64,000 nt of DNA from an uncultured Altererythrobacter sp. (GTDB taxonomy: Bacteria > Pseudomonadota > Alphaproteobacteria > Sphingomonadales > Sphingomonadaceae), in the NCBI GenBank assembly GCA_913055875.1, contig CAJXJY010000001.1, forward strand, positions 496,001 to 560,000, given 5' to 3'. Below are positions 16,015-26,954 of this stretch, piece by piece. A program made the position numbers and the translations under genes. The notes beneath the pieces were generated by a model. It did no database searches. It was not told where the DNA came from and saw only the letters and a list, made by a program, of their open reading frames with translations. Numbering within the stretch: position 1 is the first letter of the stretch; every line of letters begins with the position of its first letter.

Positions 16015-17274
16015 ATGTCGGTAAAGATGGCCCTGGCGAAACTGTCCGCGACTGCCGCGGGAACGGCGCTGCTTGCCGGTGGTGCGGTGCATGTCGCCGA
16101 ACCCGCGGTGACGGATGCCCCCTCCTACAAGTCGGCGAAGGCGCAGCCCGTCAAATACGTGAAGGAGCGCCCGACGGCGCAGCGTCGCGTACCCAGGACG
16201 ACGCAGCGCAAGCGCCGCGTGGTCCAGCGTACCGTCGACTGCGTGCCCGCCGGCCCCGGCCGGATCGCAGGCGGTCCCGGCTATCCCGGCGGCCCCGGTG
16301 CGGGCTACGGCGCGCATGGCGGCTCGGGGTACAGCGAAGGCGGCTCCCATGCCGGCGGTGGCAGCCGCACGGTCGAGCGCGAATACGAATACGGCTATTC
16401 CGAGGAAAGCTACGGCTATTCCGAGGAATGCGGCGTGGCCTACCAGTACGCACTGGCCGCGGTTCCGGCTCCGGTTCCGCTGCCCCCGGCTCCGCCGGTC
16501 GGTGGCGGCAGCAGCGGCGGCGTGACGGTGATCGGCGGCAGTGGTGGCTGGGGCGGTGGCTTCGGCGGCGGCTTCTTCGGCGGCTTCTTCGGTGGCACCA
16601 GCGGCGGCGGCAGCGTGGTGGTCAGCACCAGCACCTCGACCTCGGGTTCGTCGTCGGGCAGCACCAGCTCCTCGGGCGGTATCGTGATCGATATCGACAA
16701 CTCGAACAATGGCGGCTCGACTTCGAGTTCGACTTCCAGCTCGAGCTCGACCGGCGGCCTGACCTCGACCACGACCAGCTCGTCCTCGGGCAATGTCGAT
16801 GTCGACAATTCGAGCGAAGCGAACAACAACAATACCAACAACAACTCGAACGAGCAGAGCCAGAACCAGAACCAGAATCAGAACCAAGAGCAGACGAGCA
16901 ACAACACGAACAACAACAACAATTCCAACGAGAATAACAACAGCAACAACAATTCGAATGAGAACAATAATAACAACAATAACTCGAACGAAAACAATAA
17001 CAACAATAACAACAACAACGAGAATTCGACCAGCACGTCGAGCTCGGGCAACATGACCAGCAGCACGTCGAGCAACGGCTGCTACGGGCGCAAATGCGGC
17101 CACGGGTCGAGCAGCTACGGGTCGAGCAGCAACGGCTCGAGCCACGGTTCGTCGAGCTACGGCGGCAATTCGAGCGGCACGCAGGTGCCCGCCCCGCCGA
17201 TGATGATCCTGTTCGGTCTCGCCGCTGCGGCGATTCTCGGACGGCGCAAGTTCAAGGTCGTGCGCGGCGGCTGA
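16015..17274 (+). CDS. Asn/Ser/Gly-rich exported protein with PEP-CTERM-like tail
   Basis: A 419-residue low-complexity protein. A signal-like N-terminus (ALAKLSATAAGTALLAGGA) is followed by a basic stretch (about residues 40-75), a Gly/Tyr-rich section (75-145), a Pro/Gly-rich section with GGGFGGGFFGGFFGG (145-200), Ser/Thr tracts (200-260), a tract of mainly Asn with Ser, Glu and Gln (about 265-345), and Ser/Gly repeats. It ends in VPAPPMMILFGLAAAAILGRR: a VPxP motif, one hydrophobic helix and a basic tail, the layout of PEP-CTERM sorting signals. It is probably exported and processed at the surface. ATG 16015 follows AAGAGAG. No enzyme domain is visible. A strong terminator follows. Confidence 0.8.
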   Translation: MSVKMALAKLSATAAGTALLAGGAVHVAEPAVTDAPSYKSAKAQPVKYVKERPTAQRRVPRTTQRKRRVVQRTVDCVPAGPGRIAGGPGYPGGPGAGYGAHGGSGYSEGGSHAGGGSRTVEREYEYGYSEESYGYSEECGVAYQYALAAVPAPVPLPPAPPVGGGSSGGVTVIGGSGGWGGGFGGGFFGGFFGGTSGGGSVVVSTSTSTSGSSSGSTSSSGGIVIDIDNSNNGGSTSSSTSSSSSTGGLTSTTTSSSSGNVDVDNSSEANNNNTNNNSNEQSQNQNQNQNQEQTSNNTNNNNNSNENNNSNNNSNENNNNNNNSNENNNNNNNNNENSTSTSSSGNMTSSTSSNGCYGRKCGHGSSSYGSSSNGSSHGSSSYGGNSSGTQVPAPPMMILFGLAAAAILGRRKFKVVRGG

Positions 17275-17299
17275 TCCCGCGCGCACGGGACGGGAAGCG

Positions 17300-17336
17300 A
17301 AGGGCGGTCTCCGGCGGGAGGCCGCCCTTTTCGTTT
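17300..17336 (+). terminator. Rho-independent terminator after the Asn-rich protein gene
   Basis: Stem AAGGGCGG-T-CTCC / GGAG-G-CCGCCCTT with a GGCG loop, followed by TTCGTTTC. It abuts the stop codon of the convergent rhodanese gene. Confidence 0.8.
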
Positions 17337-17839
17337 CAACCCGCGGGTGCGCTCACCCAGGGCACGTCGGAGGTCGCGACCACGTCGGCCAGTTCCCACA
17401 CATTGGTGTAGCCGTAGCCGTGCAGGTTGATGAAGGTCGGGATGTTGAGCGCCAACGGCGCGCGCTTGGAGACGACCGGCGCGACGTTGTCGGAGAAATT
17501 GTTGTTGCAGTAGATGTAGATCGCACGGTTGCGGTCGGACCCGAGCACTTCGGCCAGCTTCTCGTCGGTGAAGTCGGAGAACGGCAGGTTCACCGCCCCC
17601 TCCACATGGCCGAGCCGGTAGGCATAGACCGAGCGGGTATCGAGCAGGATCGCGCCCTCACTTTGTGCCTTGGCGAGGAATTCATCGACCGGCAGGCGGT
17701 GTGCGGCACGCACTTCGCCGAGTTCGGCGGTCAATTCGAGAAAACCGTCGAAGTCGATCTGCGGATTGGGCTCGGCCGGCTGGGCAGGAAGCGAGGTCCC
17801 GGTCAGCAGGAACGGCGCGGCGAGCAGGAACAGGCGCAT
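17336..17839 (-). CDS. Exported rhodanese-like domain protein
   Basis: A 167-residue protein with a signal peptide (MRLFLLAAPFLLTGTSLPAQ), so probably periplasmic. A single rhodanese domain spans about residues 45-160: ILLDTRSVYAYRLGHVEGAVNLPFSDF gives the conserved CH2A region, and YIYCNNNFSDN is the active-site loop with the sulfur-accepting Cys. The loop is longer and more polar than the classical six-residue loop, so substrate specificity is unclear. The gene is convergent with the Asn-rich protein gene and lies downstream of acnA on the same strand, with a hairpin between. Confidence 0.85.
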   Translation of the reverse strand: MRLFLLAAPFLLTGTSLPAQPAEPNPQIDFDGFLELTAELGEVRAAHRLPVDEFLAKAQSEGAILLDTRSVYAYRLGHVEGAVNLPFSDFTDEKLAEVLGSDRNRAIYIYCNNNFSDNVAPVVSKRAPLALNIPTFINLHGYGYTNVWELADVVATSDVPWVSAPAG

Positions 17840-17904
17840 ATCATCTCTCCCGTTTGGAGAGGTAAGGCTGCGCCCGGCCTGCTTGCGCCGGGATGAATAT
17901 CGCG

Positions 17905-17931
17905 CTCCCTGCCATACCCATGGCAGGGGAG
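17905..17931. other. Hairpin between acnA and the rhodanese gene
   Basis: CTCCCTGCCAT / ATGGCAGGGGAG with an ACCC loop. It lies 14 bp past the acnA stop. There is no T-run after it on the minus strand, so it may stabilise the acnA mRNA end rather than terminate strongly. Confidence 0.5.
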
Positions 17932-17944
17932 ATGATGGAAGCGG

Positions 17945-20617
<2,673 letters not shown>

Positions 20618-20805
20618 GCGTGCTGCTTCCTTTCGCTGATGGGCGCTCGCTGCCGCCGGAGGAAGCGGGGAGCGCTCTTTGCGCGGCACCTGCGCGTTCG
20701 CACGCCGTGCGTCAAGTGGTCCGGGCGCCGGAACCCGATCCGCGATTCGCGCATTGGTTCGGTAATACAGGGGGTTGCGCATCGCGGCCCAGAGGAGATT
20801 CGAGA

Positions 20806-20967
20806 ATGAAATCGTCTTCGCAGGCGCGTTCTGCGCCGACCGCTGCCGTGCGTGCCGCAGTCATGGCCGCGACTCTCGCGGTCACCGCCTGCTTCGGCGC
20901 GGCCTTCGTCTTTTCCGATTTCCCGCCGGGTGAGGCCGAAGGCGCCGCGATCGCGGGTAGCCGTTAG
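20806..20967 (+). CDS. Small single-helix membrane or exported protein
   Basis: A 53-residue protein with one hydrophobic segment ([20 protein letters not shown]) after a basic N-terminus and a short acidic tail. No family is recognised. A good AGGAG site sits 8 nt before ATG 20806, which supports translation despite the small size. It is divergent from acnA, with 188 bp between starts, and is followed by a copy of the palindromic element. Similar short membrane proteins are often missed in annotation. Confidence 0.6.
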   Translation: MKSSSQARSAPTAAVRAAVMAATLAVTACFGAAFVFSDFPPGEAEGAAIAGSR

Positions 20968-21308
20968 GTTTTTTAGCCAACCCTGAAACGGATACTGCGC
21001 TGGTCGCTTATCGTCTTCCGGCGGTGACGAGGCCCGTTGCTGCTTGGCAGTCATCGGACCGCCGGGTGCGGCACCAGCCCACGCCCCCACCCGGCCACCC
21101 ATAGGATACTATAGTCGGGGTGGCCGGGTGGGGGCGTGGGCTGGTGCCGCAAGGGATGCACGGACGTGCATCCCGCACGCAACAGGGACTCCGGGTGGGG
21201 GCGTGGGATGGAACAGCCAAGGGACGCACGGACGTGCGGCCCGCACGCAACAAATGACTCCGGGCGGGCGAATGGGCTGGTGCCAATTCAGCGAAGCCGA
21301 AACCGACC
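20968..21308. repeat. Dispersed palindromic element, copy 2, with satellite hairpins
   Basis: The core hairpin is 21068-21150, with 33-bp perfect arms and a loop ATAGGATACTATAGTCG (the inverse orientation of copy 1, one base different). To its right are two smaller hairpins around ACGGACGT: GGGATGCAC/GTGCATCCC, and a weaker second copy, each followed by GCACGCAACA. The whole gap lies between the convergent small-protein gene and the DMT transporter gene and holds no supported gene. Confidence 0.95.
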
Positions 21309-22187
21309 CTACACCGCGCTCTGCTCGGTCGGCTTGCGGGTTGCGATCCAGCAGCCGATCACGATCAGCACCGCGCCGGCGACGGTAGTCGCCGAAACCG
21401 GTTCGCCGAAGGCCAGCCAGCCGAACAGCGCCGCCCACAGGAAGCCGGTATACTCGATCGGCACCAGCGCCTGCGCTTCCGCTCGCCGGTAAGCCCAGGC
21501 GAGGCATAGCGCCGCGCCGACCGCCAGTACCGCCCCTGCACCCAGTTCGAGCCACACCCGCCCCTGCGGCAGGACCAGCAGGAACGGCGCGCCGGCCAGC
21601 AGCACCAGCGCGACGATCCCGTTCTGGAAGGTGCTGACCTCGCTCGGGCTCGCGACCAGCGCCTGCTGCCGCTGCAACACCAGGTTCCACGCATAGAGAA
21701 TCGCCGAGCCGAGGATCGCGACCAGGCCGATTGTCGCCTCGTCGGTCATCCGCTCGCGTCCGATCCGCCCGCCGACGATCACCAGCACCCCCGCGAGGCC
21801 TAGCAACGCGGCAATCACCGCCTTGGGCTCGATTTTTTCCTCGAGCCACACCGCGGCGAGATAAAGCGCGATCAGCGGCGCAATGAAGGAGATCGCGATC
21901 GCCTCGGCCAGCGGCAGCCGCACCAGAGCGAAGAAGAACGTCCAGCCCATGAATGCGACGACCACGCCGCGGATCAGATGGATGCGCATTGCCTCGCGCC
22001 CCGGCCAGCGGCGGCCCCGCCACCACCACACCGGCGCGATCAGGGCGAAGCCGATCACGCAGCGCAACAGGTAGGCGCTGTAGGCTCCGACAGCGATCGA
22101 GGCGCTCTTCATGACCGTGTCCATCGCCGAGAACAGGCAGATGCCGATCACGGTGGCGGCGTAGGGGGCGAGGCGATGGTCCTGCAT
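21309..22187 (-). CDS. EamA/DMT-superfamily transporter
   Basis: An inner-membrane protein of about 292 residues with ten transmembrane helices arranged as two EamA repeats. The first repeat starts YAATVIGICLFSAMDTVMKSAS and ends with LPLAEAIAISFIAPLIALYLAAVWLEE; the second includes LYAWNLVLQRQQALVASP and ALVPIEYTGFLWAALFGWLAFGEP. Members export metabolites or amino acids, but the substrate cannot be read here. ATG 22187 (MQDHRLAPYAA) gives the usual length; in-frame ATGs at 22202 and 22208 are alternatives and none has a clear ribosome site. It is divergent from the L,D-transpeptidase gene. Confidence 0.88.
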   Translation of the reverse strand: MQDHRLAPYAATVIGICLFSAMDTVMKSASIAVGAYSAYLLRCVIGFALIAPVWWWRGRRWPGREAMRIHLIRGVVVAFMGWTFFFALVRLPLAEAIAISFIAPLIALYLAAVWLEEKIEPKAVIAALLGLAGVLVIVGGRIGRERMTDEATIGLVAILGSAILYAWNLVLQRQQALVASPSEVSTFQNGIVALVLLAGAPFLLVLPQGRVWLELGAGAVLAVGAALCLAWAYRRAEAQALVPIEYTGFLWAALFGWLAFGEPVSATTVAGAVLIVIGCWIATRKPTEQSAV

Positions 22188-22353
22188 GCGGGGAGCACGC
22201 ATAGGCATTGCCGCGCGATCCGTCATCCCGTGCGTGCAATTCAGCCTCCAGCAAGCCGTATTCGTTGAACAGGGGCACGAAATGGGGCAGAATCCGGCGC
22301 GGCCTGCGGGCCGCACGGAGATGCCCGCCATGGGTTCCGACCAGGGGTTGAGA

Positions 22354-23730
22354 ATGAAATTCGCAGTGTCGCACCGTATGTTCCTTTTCGCGAGCACGTT
22401 CGCGGCTCTGCCGGCCGCGCTGGCTGCGCAGGCCGGCCAACCCGAGAACCTGCTGCCGCCCGAGCGGGCGATCGAGGAACAGCCGGTCGAGGCCGACAGC
22501 GATCCGGTGGCGAGCGAGCCGGTCGAGACGTTTTCGCAGGAAGTGGTGCAGTTCTTCGAGCCGCTGGTGCAATACTGGTCGCTCGACAACGCCAACGGCC
22601 TGCTGGCCGCTGCCGAAGGGATCGGTGCCGAGGGGCTCGATCCGAAGGATTATCGCCTGCCCGAGCTGCGCGCCGCTATCGCGGCGGGCGAGGGCGAAGC
22701 GCTCGACGAGACCGCGAGCGAGATATTCGCCTGGCTGGTCGAGGACATCCGCGACGGCCGCACGCCGATGGATGCGCGCAGGCAATGGTTCGTGATGGAC
22801 CCCGATGCCGACCGCTACCGCACCGGCGACGTGATGGCCGAGGCGCTCGCCTCGGGCGATATCGCCGGTGCGCTGCAATCGGTCGCGCCCGAGCATCCCG
22901 ACTACGCGCAGCTGAAGGACGAGCTGGCCAGGACGAAGGATCCGGCCCGCCGCAAGCTGATCCGCGCCAATATGGACCGCTGGCGCTGGCTCGCGCGCGA
23001 TCTCGGCAGCCAGTACCTGATCACCAACGTGCCCGAATACCAGCTGCGGCTGACGGTCAACGACAAGATCGTGCGCACCTATCGCACGATCGTCGGCAAG
23101 CCCGGCCGCACCGCGACGCCGCAGCTCGCCGAATCGGTCGAGGGCGTGATCTTCAACCCGACCTGGACGGTGCCGCAGAGCATCGTGAAGGGCGAGGGGC
23201 TGGGCGCGAGGGTGCTGGGCAACCCCGGCTGGGCCAGGGCGGCGGGGTATACCGCGACAAAGGGGGCGAACGGCTGGGTCAGTGTGGTGCAGCAGCCGGG
23301 CCCGGGCAACGCGCTCGGGCTGATGAAGCTCGACATGCCCAACCGGCACGCGATCTTCCTCCACGACACGCCGAGCCGGGGGCTGTTCAGGAACGCCAAC
23401 CGCGCGCTCAGCCACGGCTGCATCCGGACCGAGAATGCGAGCACGCTGGCGATCACGCTGGCGATCCTCCAGGCCGGGCTCACCGGCGACGAAGCGGTCG
23501 CGATCCTCAAGACCGGCGAGTACACCAAGGTCGAATTCGCCAAGAAGATGCCGGTCTACATCACCTATTTCACCATGGGCACCGATATCGACGGCAAGCT
23601 GCGCACCTTCAACGACCTCTACGGCCGCGACGCGCCGGTGCTGTCCGCGCTCGATGCGCCGCGCAAAGCCAACCGCTCGCGCGTGACCGACGAGGAAGTG
23701 ATCGTGATCGAGAACGATCCGAGGGTGTAG
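22354..23730 (+). CDS. L,D-transpeptidase of the YcbB/LdtD type
   Basis: A periplasmic peptidoglycan cross-linking enzyme that would form 3-3 links. The 458 residues begin with a signal peptide (LFASTFAALPAALAAQ), then a long N-terminal domain (about residues 60-220) typical of YcbB-like proteins, with DPKDYRLPELRAAI and LIRANMDRWRWLARDLGSQYLITNVPEY leading into the catalytic YkuD domain. The catalytic motif is HDTPSRGLFRNANRALSHGCIR, containing the His and Cys. ATG 22354 is chosen because it starts the signal peptide. It faces a second L,D-transpeptidase-family gene, with a repeat element between. Confidence 0.93.
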   Translation: MKFAVSHRMFLFASTFAALPAALAAQAGQPENLLPPERAIEEQPVEADSDPVASEPVETFSQEVVQFFEPLVQYWSLDNANGLLAAAEGIGAEGLDPKDYRLPELRAAIAAGEGEALDETASEIFAWLVEDIRDGRTPMDARRQWFVMDPDADRYRTGDVMAEALASGDIAGALQSVAPEHPDYAQLKDELARTKDPARRKLIRANMDRWRWLARDLGSQYLITNVPEYQLRLTVNDKIVRTYRTIVGKPGRTATPQLAESVEGVIFNPTWTVPQSIVKGEGLGARVLGNPGWARAAGYTATKGANGWVSVVQQPGPGNALGLMKLDMPNRHAIFLHDTPSRGLFRNANRALSHGCIRTENASTLAITLAILQAGLTGDEAVAILKTGEYTKVEFAKKMPVYITYFTMGTDIDGKLRTFNDLYGRDAPVLSALDAPRKANRSRVTDEEVIVIENDPRV

Positions 23731-23734
23731 TTGT

Positions 23735-23997
23735 TTTCCGGCGGTGACGCGGCCTGTCACTGCTTGGCAGGCATTTGACCGCCGGGGCGGCACCAGCCCA
23801 CTCCCCCACCCGGATCTTTGTTGCGTGCGGATCGGACCTCCGTCCGATCCTTGGCTGTTCCATCCCGCGCCCCCACCCGGCCACCCATAGGTTACTATAG
23901 TCGGGGTGGCCGGGTGGGGGCGCGGGATGGAACAGCCCCGGCGGGCCGACGACTGCAAACTTAGTGACAGGCCCCGTCACCGCCGGAAAACAAGCCC
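23735..23997. repeat. Dispersed palindromic element, copy 3 (most complete)
   Basis: The core hairpin is 23853-23937, with 34-bp perfect arms and a 17-nt loop. On its left is the satellite hairpin GGATCGGAC/GTCCGATCC preceded by CTTTGTTGCGTGC. The outer ends are themselves inverted: TTTTCCGGCGGTGACG...GGCCTGTCACT on the left matches AGTGACAGGCC...CGTCACCGCCGGAAAA on the right with one mismatch. The gap lies between two convergent L,D-transpeptidase-family genes. Confidence 0.95.
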
Positions 23998-23998
23998 C

Positions 23999-24715
23999 TC
24001 AAAACACCCCCGGCTGCAGGATCTCCTCGCCGCGCAGCGGTTTCTTCGTCAGCGGCCGGATCTCGCCCTCGCGCTGGGCCGGGCGCTTGATCTCGCTGCC
24101 GTCCTCCGTAATCCCGTAGCTGCCGGCATGCAGCACGCGCCCGCCGCCCAGCTGCAGCAAAGCGAGCTTGAACTGCTCTTCGCCCATCGCGAAGCAGCCG
24201 TTCGAGCGTCCGAGACGGCCCCAGCGCTCGACATGCGCGGGCTCGGCATAGGCCGCGCGGTGCATCACGATCGCGCGATCGAGCGCGTTGGAATTGCTCT
24301 CGTCGAGTCCCTCCAGCCGGATCGAGGTGCCGAAACGCCCGGTGTACCAGCCATAGGTCATGTAGGTACCCTCGCTGGTGCAGTGCGAATCGGGCTCGTT
24401 GGAGAACCAGTTGAGCCAGCCGTCGTGCTCGGGATCGGAGCCGTCGCCATGGCTGACCAGGTAGGACTGCACGCTGCCCGCTTCGAGATTGACGAAATGG
24501 AAGCGCGGTTCGGAACTGCGCAGGCCGAAATCGGCGACCCCGACATAGTCGGTCCGCCACAGCAGCGATCCGGCTTTCGCCTGCGCGCGCTTGGCGATCT
24601 CGAACAGCTTGCGATCGCGCAGGTTCGCGCTCTCGGCGCGCGCCGGCACGCTCGCGGGCAGCGCCAGGGCCGCGCCGGCGGCGAGAGAACCTGCAAGAAG
24701 ATCGCGCCTGTTCAT
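23999..24715 (-). CDS. Murein L,D-transpeptidase catalytic-domain family protein (YkuD_2 type)
   Basis: A 238-residue exported protein. The N-terminus MNRRDLLAGSLAAGAALALP has twin arginines and a hydrophobic stretch, compatible with a Tat or Sec signal. The catalytic domain shows YLVSHGDGSDPEHDGWLNWFSNEP, TYMTYGWYTGRFGTSIRLEGLD, then the His and Cys motifs VMHRAAYAEP and GRLGRSNGCFAM. This fits the YkuD_2 variant rather than classical YkuD. It is convergent with a YcbB-type L,D-transpeptidase and divergent from a small lipoprotein gene. Confidence 0.88.
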   Translation of the reverse strand: MNRRDLLAGSLAAGAALALPASVPARAESANLRDRKLFEIAKRAQAKAGSLLWRTDYVGVADFGLRSSEPRFHFVNLEAGSVQSYLVSHGDGSDPEHDGWLNWFSNEPDSHCTSEGTYMTYGWYTGRFGTSIRLEGLDESNSNALDRAIVMHRAAYAEPAHVERWGRLGRSNGCFAMGEEQFKLALLQLGGGRVLHAGSYGITEDGSEIKRPAQREGEIRPLTKKPLRGEEILQPGVF

Positions 24716-24773
24716 GCTAGTAGTCTATATGGACATGTCTAACCGAAGCGTGAACGGGAACGGGTGGAGACGA

Positions 24774-25289
24774 ATGGGTATCGGTAGCATGCGGTTGTTC
24801 CTTTCGCTGCCCTGGGCTGCGGCGCTGGCTGCCTGCGCGGCCATACCGCCCGCTCCCGACCCCTATGCCCAACCCGCGCCCGGGGCGGACGTTCCGAGCG
24901 GTCCGGCAGCGCCGGCACCGACGCATGTCCTCGATCGCGACACCGCCTTTCGGCTGCGCAACAACAGCGGCATCACGCTGCAATGGATCGGCTGGGACGA
25001 GCGCGGGCAGGTCCAGGTCGCGGAAGGTGATGACGGCGTCTGGCGCCTCTCGGGCAGGCAGCGCGGCGGTGGCGGTTCGGTCTCGGTGCAGGGGGTGGTG
25101 AGCGAGATCGGCAGCGACTATTTCCTCCTCGACGGCACGGTGCGGATCGAGAACGCACCCAATCGCGGCCGGTTGTGCGAGCGCGACAAGGTATGGCGTT
25201 TCGCGGTGACGCAGAACCGCAAATACTGGCGGCTGCGCGAATTCGAATGGTGCGACCATCTGACCGACTATATCGATATCTATTTCTGA
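24774..25289 (+). CDS. Putative lipoprotein of unknown function
   Basis: 171 residues. The signal sequence ends in ALAAC, a lipobox, followed by a Pro/Ala-rich linker of about 35 residues that could span from the membrane to the cell wall. The C-terminal ~110 residues (RLRNNSGITLQWIGWDERGQV to [15 protein letters not shown]) look like a small beta-rich domain with two conserved-looking cysteines; I do not recognise the family. ATG 24774 follows GGAG at good spacing; ATG 24729 is less likely because it would bury the signal peptide. The 3' end overlaps the convergent thioredoxin-like gene by 10 nt. Confidence 0.72.
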   Translation: MGIGSMRLFLSLPWAAALAACAAIPPAPDPYAQPAPGADVPSGPAAPAPTHVLDRDTAFRLRNNSGITLQWIGWDERGQVQVAEGDDGVWRLSGRQRGGGGSVSVQGVVSEIGSDYFLLDGTVRIENAPNRGRLCERDKVWRFAVTQNRKYWRLREFEWCDHLTDYIDIYF

Positions 25290-25771
25290 GCCGCGAACGC
25301 TGAGAGTTCGGCGTAGATCGCATCCCCGCTACGGCTGGCGGCGTTGCGCCAACTCTTGGCGGTATCGCGGTTGAGCAGCGTCCCGTCGGCGCGCGCCACC
25401 AGCAGCACCGGCGTGCCCTCGATCTCGGTCACGCCGCGCTGCCAGGCGATCTGCATGTTGCGCCCGCGCTCCTCCTGCGGCCGGTCCACATCGACATAGA
25501 CCAGCTCGAAATTCTCCGCGATCAGCGCCTGGAAGCGCGGTGTCTCCAGCCACCCCGCCAGCGCGCGGCTGTCGTGGCACCAATTGGCGCCCATCGCGAT
25601 CAGCACCAGCGTGCCGCGCTCGGCGGCGCGGTCGAACGCCGCGCGCACTTCGGTATCGGCATCCGCCGATGCATCGTAGCTGCGCGCCTCGGGGTGGTCG
25701 GCCGGGATCGTGGCGCAACCCGCGAGCGACAATGCGAGCAGCGCGGCGGCTAAGAGGGGACCCGGTTTCAT
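25280..25771 (-). CDS. Thioredoxin-fold lipoprotein
   Basis: 163 residues with a lipoprotein signal ending in SLAGC. The thioredoxin-like domain reads [21 protein letters not shown] (strand, CxxS active-site region, helix), [11 protein letters not shown], then [17 protein letters not shown] with the cis-Pro. The active site is WCHDS, so the second cysteine is replaced by Ser. That removes classical disulfide reductase chemistry and suggests an isomerase, glutathione-dependent or binding role. The start ATG overlaps the stop of the upstream deacetylase-family gene, so the two are translationally coupled. Confidence 0.83.
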   Translation of the reverse strand: MKPGPLLAAALLALSLAGCATIPADHPEARSYDASADADTEVRAAFDRAAERGTLVLIAMGANWCHDSRALAGWLETPRFQALIAENFELVYVDVDRPQEERGRNMQIAWQRGVTEIEGTPVLLVARADGTLLNRDTAKSWRNAASRSGDAIYAELSAFAAQK

Positions 25772-26679
25772 ATCGTCTCCAGTTCGGCCGCAGCCGGGTA
25801 ACCGGCATTCTCGCGCGCCATCGCGATCATCGAGGCGGCGTGCCGTTCGGCGACCACGCGCGGGTCGGAACCGTAGCCGCCGCCGAGCGCGCTGGCGACG
25901 GGGATTGCGCGCCGCCGTGCCTCGCCGACCACGAACCGGTCGCGCGCGGCGAGGCCCTCGCCGGTCAGCGCAAGCCGCCCGAGCCGGTCGTCCTCATGCG
26001 GGTCGACTCCGGCCTGGTAGAGTACGATATCGGGCGCGAAACTGTCGAGTATGCGCGGCAGGTGCGTTTCCAACTCGGCGAGATAGGCCTCGTCGCCGGT
26101 CCCGTCGGGCAGCGCGATATCGCAGCTCGAGCGCGCCTTGCGCACCGGGAAGTTCTTCTCCGCATGGAGCGACAGCGTGAACACGTCCTCGCGCCCCGCC
26201 ATCAGGCTCGCCGTGCCGTCGCCCTGGTGGACATCGCAATCGACGATCAGCACGCGCCGTGCATCGCCTCCGGCAATCAGCCGGTTGGCGGCGACCGCGA
26301 GGTCGTTGAACACGCAATAACCCGCCCCGGTATCGTGCAGCGCGTGATGGCTCCCGGCGGCGGAATTGGCGGCATAGCCGTGCTCCATCGCCAGCTTCGC
26401 GGCGAGCCACGTCCCGCCATTGGTATGCCGCACCCGCTGCGCGATGTGCGGCGTGACCGGAAAGCCGATCCGCCGCTCCTTTGCGCGCGGGACATCGGCG
26501 CGCAGCACTTCGTCGACATAGTCCGGGCAATGCACTGCTTCGAGCCATTGGCGCGGGGCTGGTTCGGGCGCGTGTTCGGCGAGCGGATAGCCGCTCTCGC
26601 GCGACCATTCTCTCAGGGCCACCATGACCAGCATGTATTTGTCGAAGCGGAACGTCCCGCGAGTCGGGGCGGGCGCCAT
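25768..26679 (-). CDS. Histone deacetylase/acetoin utilization family hydrolase
   Basis: A 303-residue arginase/deacetylase-fold metallohydrolase. Zinc-binding and catalytic segments are visible: [31 protein letters not shown] (His-His pair), [27 protein letters not shown] (Asp-x-His) and [15 protein letters not shown] (Asp). The substrate may be an acetylated small molecule or protein; it cannot be told from sequence. The conserved family start (HHVDYMAP preceded by LLHVV) continues in frame upstream of ATG 26679 to a CTG at 26707-26709 that follows AAAGGGAAG, so the true start may be that CTG. An AT-richer islet begins just beyond this point. Confidence 0.85.
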   Translation of the reverse strand: MAPAPTRGTFRFDKYMLVMVALREWSRESGYPLAEHAPEPAPRQWLEAVHCPDYVDEVLRADVPRAKERRIGFPVTPHIAQRVRHTNGGTWLAAKLAMEHGYAANSAAGSHHALHDTGAGYCVFNDLAVAANRLIAGGDARRVLIVDCDVHQGDGTASLMAGREDVFTLSLHAEKNFPVRKARSSCDIALPDGTGDEAYLAELETHLPRILDSFAPDIVLYQAGVDPHEDDRLGRLALTGEGLAARDRFVVGEARRRAIPVASALGGGYGSDPRVVAERHAASMIAMARENAGYPAAAELETI

Positions 26680-26759
26680 GTAATCGACGTGGTGGACGAC
26701 GTGGAGCAGGTTCTTCCCTTTCTCTGGCCGTTCATGCCATCTTTGATGAAGAGTAACGA

Positions 26760-26954
26760 ATGTCGGAGTCGGATATGGCGTGGCAGATTGGCGATAAGGT
26801 CCAACTCAATTCGGGTGGGCCTCGGATGACAGTTGAGCAAGTAGAAGGCGATAAAATATCCTGTGCTTGGTTCGTTCAGCATGAACTACGCAGAGATACA
26901 TTTGTGGCATCGATGCTAAGAGAACCGAGTAAGGGCGGGGTGGTAATCCGCTGA
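26760..26954 (+). CDS. YodC-like (DUF2158) small protein
   Basis: A 64-residue protein whose body matches DUF2158: [33 protein letters not shown], then a region ending in REPSKGG. These are small beta-rich proteins with no established role, often near mobile DNA. The start may be ATG 26760 or ATG 26775, the latter after GGAG. GC is clearly lower than the flanking ispG and deacetylase genes. Its stop overlaps the start of the next gene (TGATG), so the two form a unit. Confidence 0.75.
   Translation: MSESDMAWQIGDKVQLNSGGPRMTVEQVEGDKISCAWFVQHELRRDTFVASMLREPSKGGVVIR

Noticed and set aside
16800-17030. Tandem AAC/AAT-rich stretch that could look like a repeat array
   Set aside because: The units are codon-level Asn/Ser/Glu repeats inside one open frame with no spacer pattern, so it is not a CRISPR or minisatellite outside coding.
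21151-21290. Regularly spaced GCACGCAACA hairpin units as a CRISPR array
   Set aside because: There are only two units per locus, they are dispersed, the stems vary by pairing rather than as spacers, and no cas genes are present.
26613-26882. Minus-strand frame of 89 codons across the deacetylase/YodC junction
   Set aside because: It is out of frame with the deacetylase, antisense to the YodC-like gene, and has no ribosome site or family match.
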